Source of the DNA: Pseudonocardia sp.
GTDB taxonomy: Bacteria > Actinomycetota > Actinomycetes > Mycobacteriales > Pseudonocardiaceae
Length of the DNA: 34,272 nucleotides
NCBI RefSeq assembly: GCF_025965585.1
Contig: NZ_JAOPWR010000332.1
Coordinates: 1-34,272 of the forward strand
Reading direction: 5' to 3'
Shown: one piece after another, positions 31,936 through 34,272 of the stretch
Position numbering within the stretch: position 1 is the first letter of the stretch
Layout: each line of letters begins with the position of its first letter
The notes under the pieces: generated by a model
The model's input: only the letters and a program-made list of their open reading frames with translations
Database searches by the model: none
What the model was told of the DNA's origin: nothing
Program-made: the position numbers and the translations under genes

Positions 31936-32364
31936 CTACGGAAGGACGGTGGCGAGGTCCTTGGGCAGGCTGGCCCGGACGTGCTGCCATTCACCCTCGC
32001 TGATGAACCGTCGCAGGGCGTCGATGACGACCTCGAACAGGCGTTCCGCCCCCCCAGGGACCTCGTAGCGGAACTCCGAGTTGATCCGTTCGAGGAAGTC
32101 GTTGCGGTGCATCTTCATCGGGACCTTCGCCGGGTCCCATCCCTCGAAGTAGATGCCGCGGATCAGCAACGGGAGCTGTGCCGAGAGCTGGGCGGCCTCC
32201 TCGACGGTCAGGCGGTCGCGCAGAGCGTGCAGAACGGTACGGAGCCCGTCGTAGGACTGGTTGCGACGCTCCTTCGGCCAGCCGTAACTCTCCTCGATGC
32301 GCTTGAGGACCCCGTTGGTCTTCTCCAGGGTGGTGTCGAATGTCCTGTATCCCGTGAAACTCAT
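31936..32364 (-). CDS. DUF2267-family protein
   Basis: A 142-residue protein matching the DUF2267 pattern: an N-terminal FTGYRTFDTTLEKTNGVLKRI segment, then HALRDRLTVEEAAQLSAQLPLLIRGIYFEGWDP, FLERINSEF, and a C-terminal ERLFEVVIDALRRFISEGEWQHVRASLP. The repeated L-x-x-RL-x-x-x-EA and LP-x-x-R-x-x-(Y/F)-x-x-W motifs are diagnostic. The biochemical function is not known; members are often found with stress genes. It lies 253 bases from the poxB-type gene on the same strand. The space in between shows no clear gene. Confidence 0.9.
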   Translation of the reverse strand: MSFTGYRTFDTTLEKTNGVLKRIEESYGWPKERRNQSYDGLRTVLHALRDRLTVEEAAQLSAQLPLLIRGIYFEGWDPAKVPMKMHRNDFLERINSEFRYEVPGGAERLFEVVIDALRRFISEGEWQHVRASLPKDLATVLP

Positions 32365-32617
32365 GTGTGTCCACCTTCTCCGGACGTGTCGGTCGAGACT
32401 GAGGCGCGGGTCGACGTCATCCGTCCACGGTGACCGATCTCGCGGCCAACGGCCTGCCCCTGGCAGGTGGGGATTCGGGGCCGCCCCTCCACCCGTCGGG
32501 GCGATCCACGGGTCCGCGTCGCCGGCGCATCGCGGGGTCGTCCGGCAGTGACCGCCCATCGAGAGACAGCCGGCTCGAGTTCGTGGTGGATGGCGGGAGC
32601 CGCATCGGGCGGCGGTG

Positions 32618-34272
32618 TCAGCGGGGGATGTTCCGCAGGTTCTGTCGGGCCAGCTCGTAGATCCTCCCGACCCCGCCGTCCAGAACGGTCTTGCCCAGGG
32701 ACAGGGCGAACCCGCGGGCCTCCTCGACGGTGATGTGCGAGGGCACCTCCAGGGCGTCGGGCGGGTGACGACGTCGAGAAGGGCCGGCCCGTCGTAGGCC
32801 AGCAACTCGGTGACGGCGTTGCGCAGGTCTGCGGGATCGGTCACCCGACGGGTGTGGAACCCGGCGCCGGCGGCGACCGCGGCGTAGTCCACGTGGTCGT
32901 GGTCGGTCTCGAACGGCGGGTCGCCGGCGACCATCATCTCCAGCCGAACCATGCCGAGGCTGGAGTTGTCGAACACCACGACTTTCACCGGAAGCCGGTG
33001 GGTCTCCACGGTCAGGAGCTCGCCCATGAGCATGGCCAGTCCACCGTCGCCGGAGAGCGACACGACCTGGCGGCCGGGTGCGGCGACCTGCGCCCCGATC
33101 GCCATGGGGAGGGCGTTGGCCATCGAGCCGTGCACAAACGAGCCCAGGATCCGGCGCCGCCCGGTCGGGGTGAGGTAGCGGGCGGCCCACGTGCAGCACA
33201 TCCCGGTGTCGACGGTGAACACGGCGTCGTCCGCAGCGGCCTCGTCGAGGATCCGGGCGAGGTACTCCGGTGCATCGGCGTGCGCTGGCCGTGGTCGCGG
33301 GTGTAGGTCTCGACCGCATGCCGGATCGCCTTCTCGTGGCGGTGCAGCATGTCATCGAGGAAGTGCCGGTCGGTGCGTTGCTCCAGCAGCGGGAGCAGAG
33401 CGCGCAGCGTGTGCCCGACGTCCGCGGCGATCCCCTGCACCAGCGGGGTGCGGCGCCCGAGCCGTGCGGGGTCGATGTCGATCTGGATCGTGCGTGCGTC
33501 GGGCAGGAAGTCGTCGTAGGGGAAGTCGGTGCCGAGCAGCAGGACGAGATCGGCCTCGTGCAGGGCGCGGTAGCAGGCGCCGTGTCCGAGCAGCCCGGTC
33601 ATGCCGACGTCGAACGGGTTGTCGTGCTGCAGCAGGTCCTTGCCGCGCAACGTGTGCCCGATCGGGGCGTGCACCCGGGCGCCGAGGGTGAGCACCTCGT
33701 CACGGGCGCCGCTGCAGCCGATCCCGGCGAAGATCGCCACCTTGTCCGCGGTGGCGATGTGCCCGGTGAGCTCGCGCAGCGTCGCGGCGTCCGGGACGGG
33801 GAGTGGTCGGCCGGTGACGAGCGCGCTCGGCGGGACGGCGCCTGCGGACCGGTCGGCGAGGACGTCGCCGGGCAGCACGAGGACCGCCGCCCCCTGCCGG
33901 CCGACGGCGTTCTGCATCGCCAGCCGGGACAACCGCACGAGCTGCTCGGGCCGGGTGACCATCTCGCAGTAGTGGGACGTCTGGGTGAACAGCGCCTTCG
34001 GGTCGGTCTCCTGGAAGAAACCGCTGCCGATCTGCCGGGACGGGATGTGCGAGGCCAGCGCGAGTACCGGCGCGCCGGAGCGGTGGGCGTCCATCACACC
34101 TTGGATCAGGTGGGTGTTGCCCGGCCCGCAGCTGCCCGCGCACACCGCGAGCCGCCCGGTGAGCTGGGCGTCGGGCCGAGGCCGCGAACGACGCGGCCTC
34201 CTCGTTGTGCACGTGCACCCAGTCGATGCCGCCGTTCGCCGCGCCGCCGCTGCGGCGGATCGCGTCGCTGAA
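32618..34272 (-). pseudogene. poxB: poxB-type pyruvate oxidase/dehydrogenase (quinone), broken by three single-base shifts; N-terminus off-window
   Basis: The intact enzyme uses thiamine diphosphate and FAD to oxidise pyruvate to acetate and CO2, passing electrons to quinone. Reading across frames gives the family order: HVHNEEAASFAASA, CAGSCGPGNTHLIQGVMDAHRSG, SHIPSRQIGSGFFQETDP, GIGCSGARDEV, LLGTDFPYDDFLPDA, then FTVDTGMCCTWAARYL, SGDGGLAMLMGELLTVE with a VVVFDNSSLGMV end (the ThDP motif), and DALEVPSHITVEEARGFALS. Three shifts are needed: an extra G in 34173-34175, a missing G near 33269-33270, and a missing G near 32759-32761. Correcting each restores family sequence at once. All three lie in short G/C runs, so sequencing error is as likely as true decay. 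Both cysteine-rich and ThDP regions look otherwise unmutated, which favours error or very recent inactivation. Confidence 0.85.

Noticed and set aside
32417-32605. Small minus-strand frame of 62 residues between the DUF2267 and poxB-type genes
   Set aside because: No ribosome site, Arg/Pro-rich composition and no recognisable motif.
32618-34272. Programmed frameshifting in the poxB-type gene
   Set aside because: Three separate shifts in both directions without slippery heptamers or pausing structures do not fit programmed recoding.

Overview
The window is very GC-rich, uses GTG starts freely, packs genes into operons with 4-base stop/start overlaps, and carries an AfsR/SARP-type regulator. 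This points to a filamentous or rod-shaped actinobacterium, most likely of the Pseudonocardiaceae type. The genus is an inference from style and gene content, not from a marker gene. No tRNA, rRNA, CRISPR array or intact mobile element is visible.

Region 1 (1-3.4 kb): the start of a nitrile hydratase beta-type gene runs leftward out of the window. Divergent from it is larE-larB-larC, the complete biosynthetic set for the nickel-pincer nucleotide cofactor, but no larA (lactate racemase) is present here. The LarE carries a CxxC plus a third cysteine, the arrangement described for [4Fe-4S] LarE enzymes. An OsmC-family gene converges on larC. Region 2 (3.4-10.9 kb): a tight five-gene operon encodes phosphosulfolactate synthase (ComA/XcbB type), an unrecognised six-cysteine protein, an aspartase/fumarase-superfamily lyase, a PLP enzyme of the D-cysteine desulfhydrase/ACC deaminase family, and a second aspartase/fumarase-superfamily lyase. 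This is the gene content of the bacterial coenzyme M pathway (xcbB, C, D, E of Xanthobacter autotrophicus Py2) plus one unknown. An XRE-cupin regulator follows it. The short gene in front has three 11-base-phased direct repeats upstream, in the geometry of SARP-type binding sites.

Region 3 (10.9-16.7 kb): a 1057-residue SARP-ATPase-TPR regulator, then a CaiB/BaiF CoA-transferase divergent from a LysR regulator, with palindromic candidate operators between them. Region 4 (16.8-23.0 kb): a LacI-family regulator, a small CxxC protein overlapping a COG0523/CobW GTPase, then a polysaccharide-deacetylase-fold enzyme (HpPgdA/cyclic imidase type), an asparaginase-family amidohydrolase and an MFS transporter. 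Three copies of one 14-base palindrome (best copy CGCAATCGATTGCG) lie before the CxxC-COG0523 pair and around the promoter of the hydrolase genes, so this looks like a local LacI regulon for uptake and stepwise hydrolysis of an imide or amide compound.

Region 5 (23.2-30.7 kb): a Kup potassium transporter, about 0.9 kb without a convincing gene but holding an IS701-type transposase scrap, an MreB-like actin homologue, and, convergent with it, a 990-residue natural fusion of a SEDS (RodA/FtsW) glycosyltransferase and a class B penicillin-binding protein, preceded by a single-span membrane protein. Region 6 (30.8 kb-end): an aldo-keto reductase, a DUF2267 protein, and a poxB-type pyruvate oxidase interrupted by three single-base shifts, each in a short G/C run. 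That gene is either a pseudogene or the sequence is wrong there.
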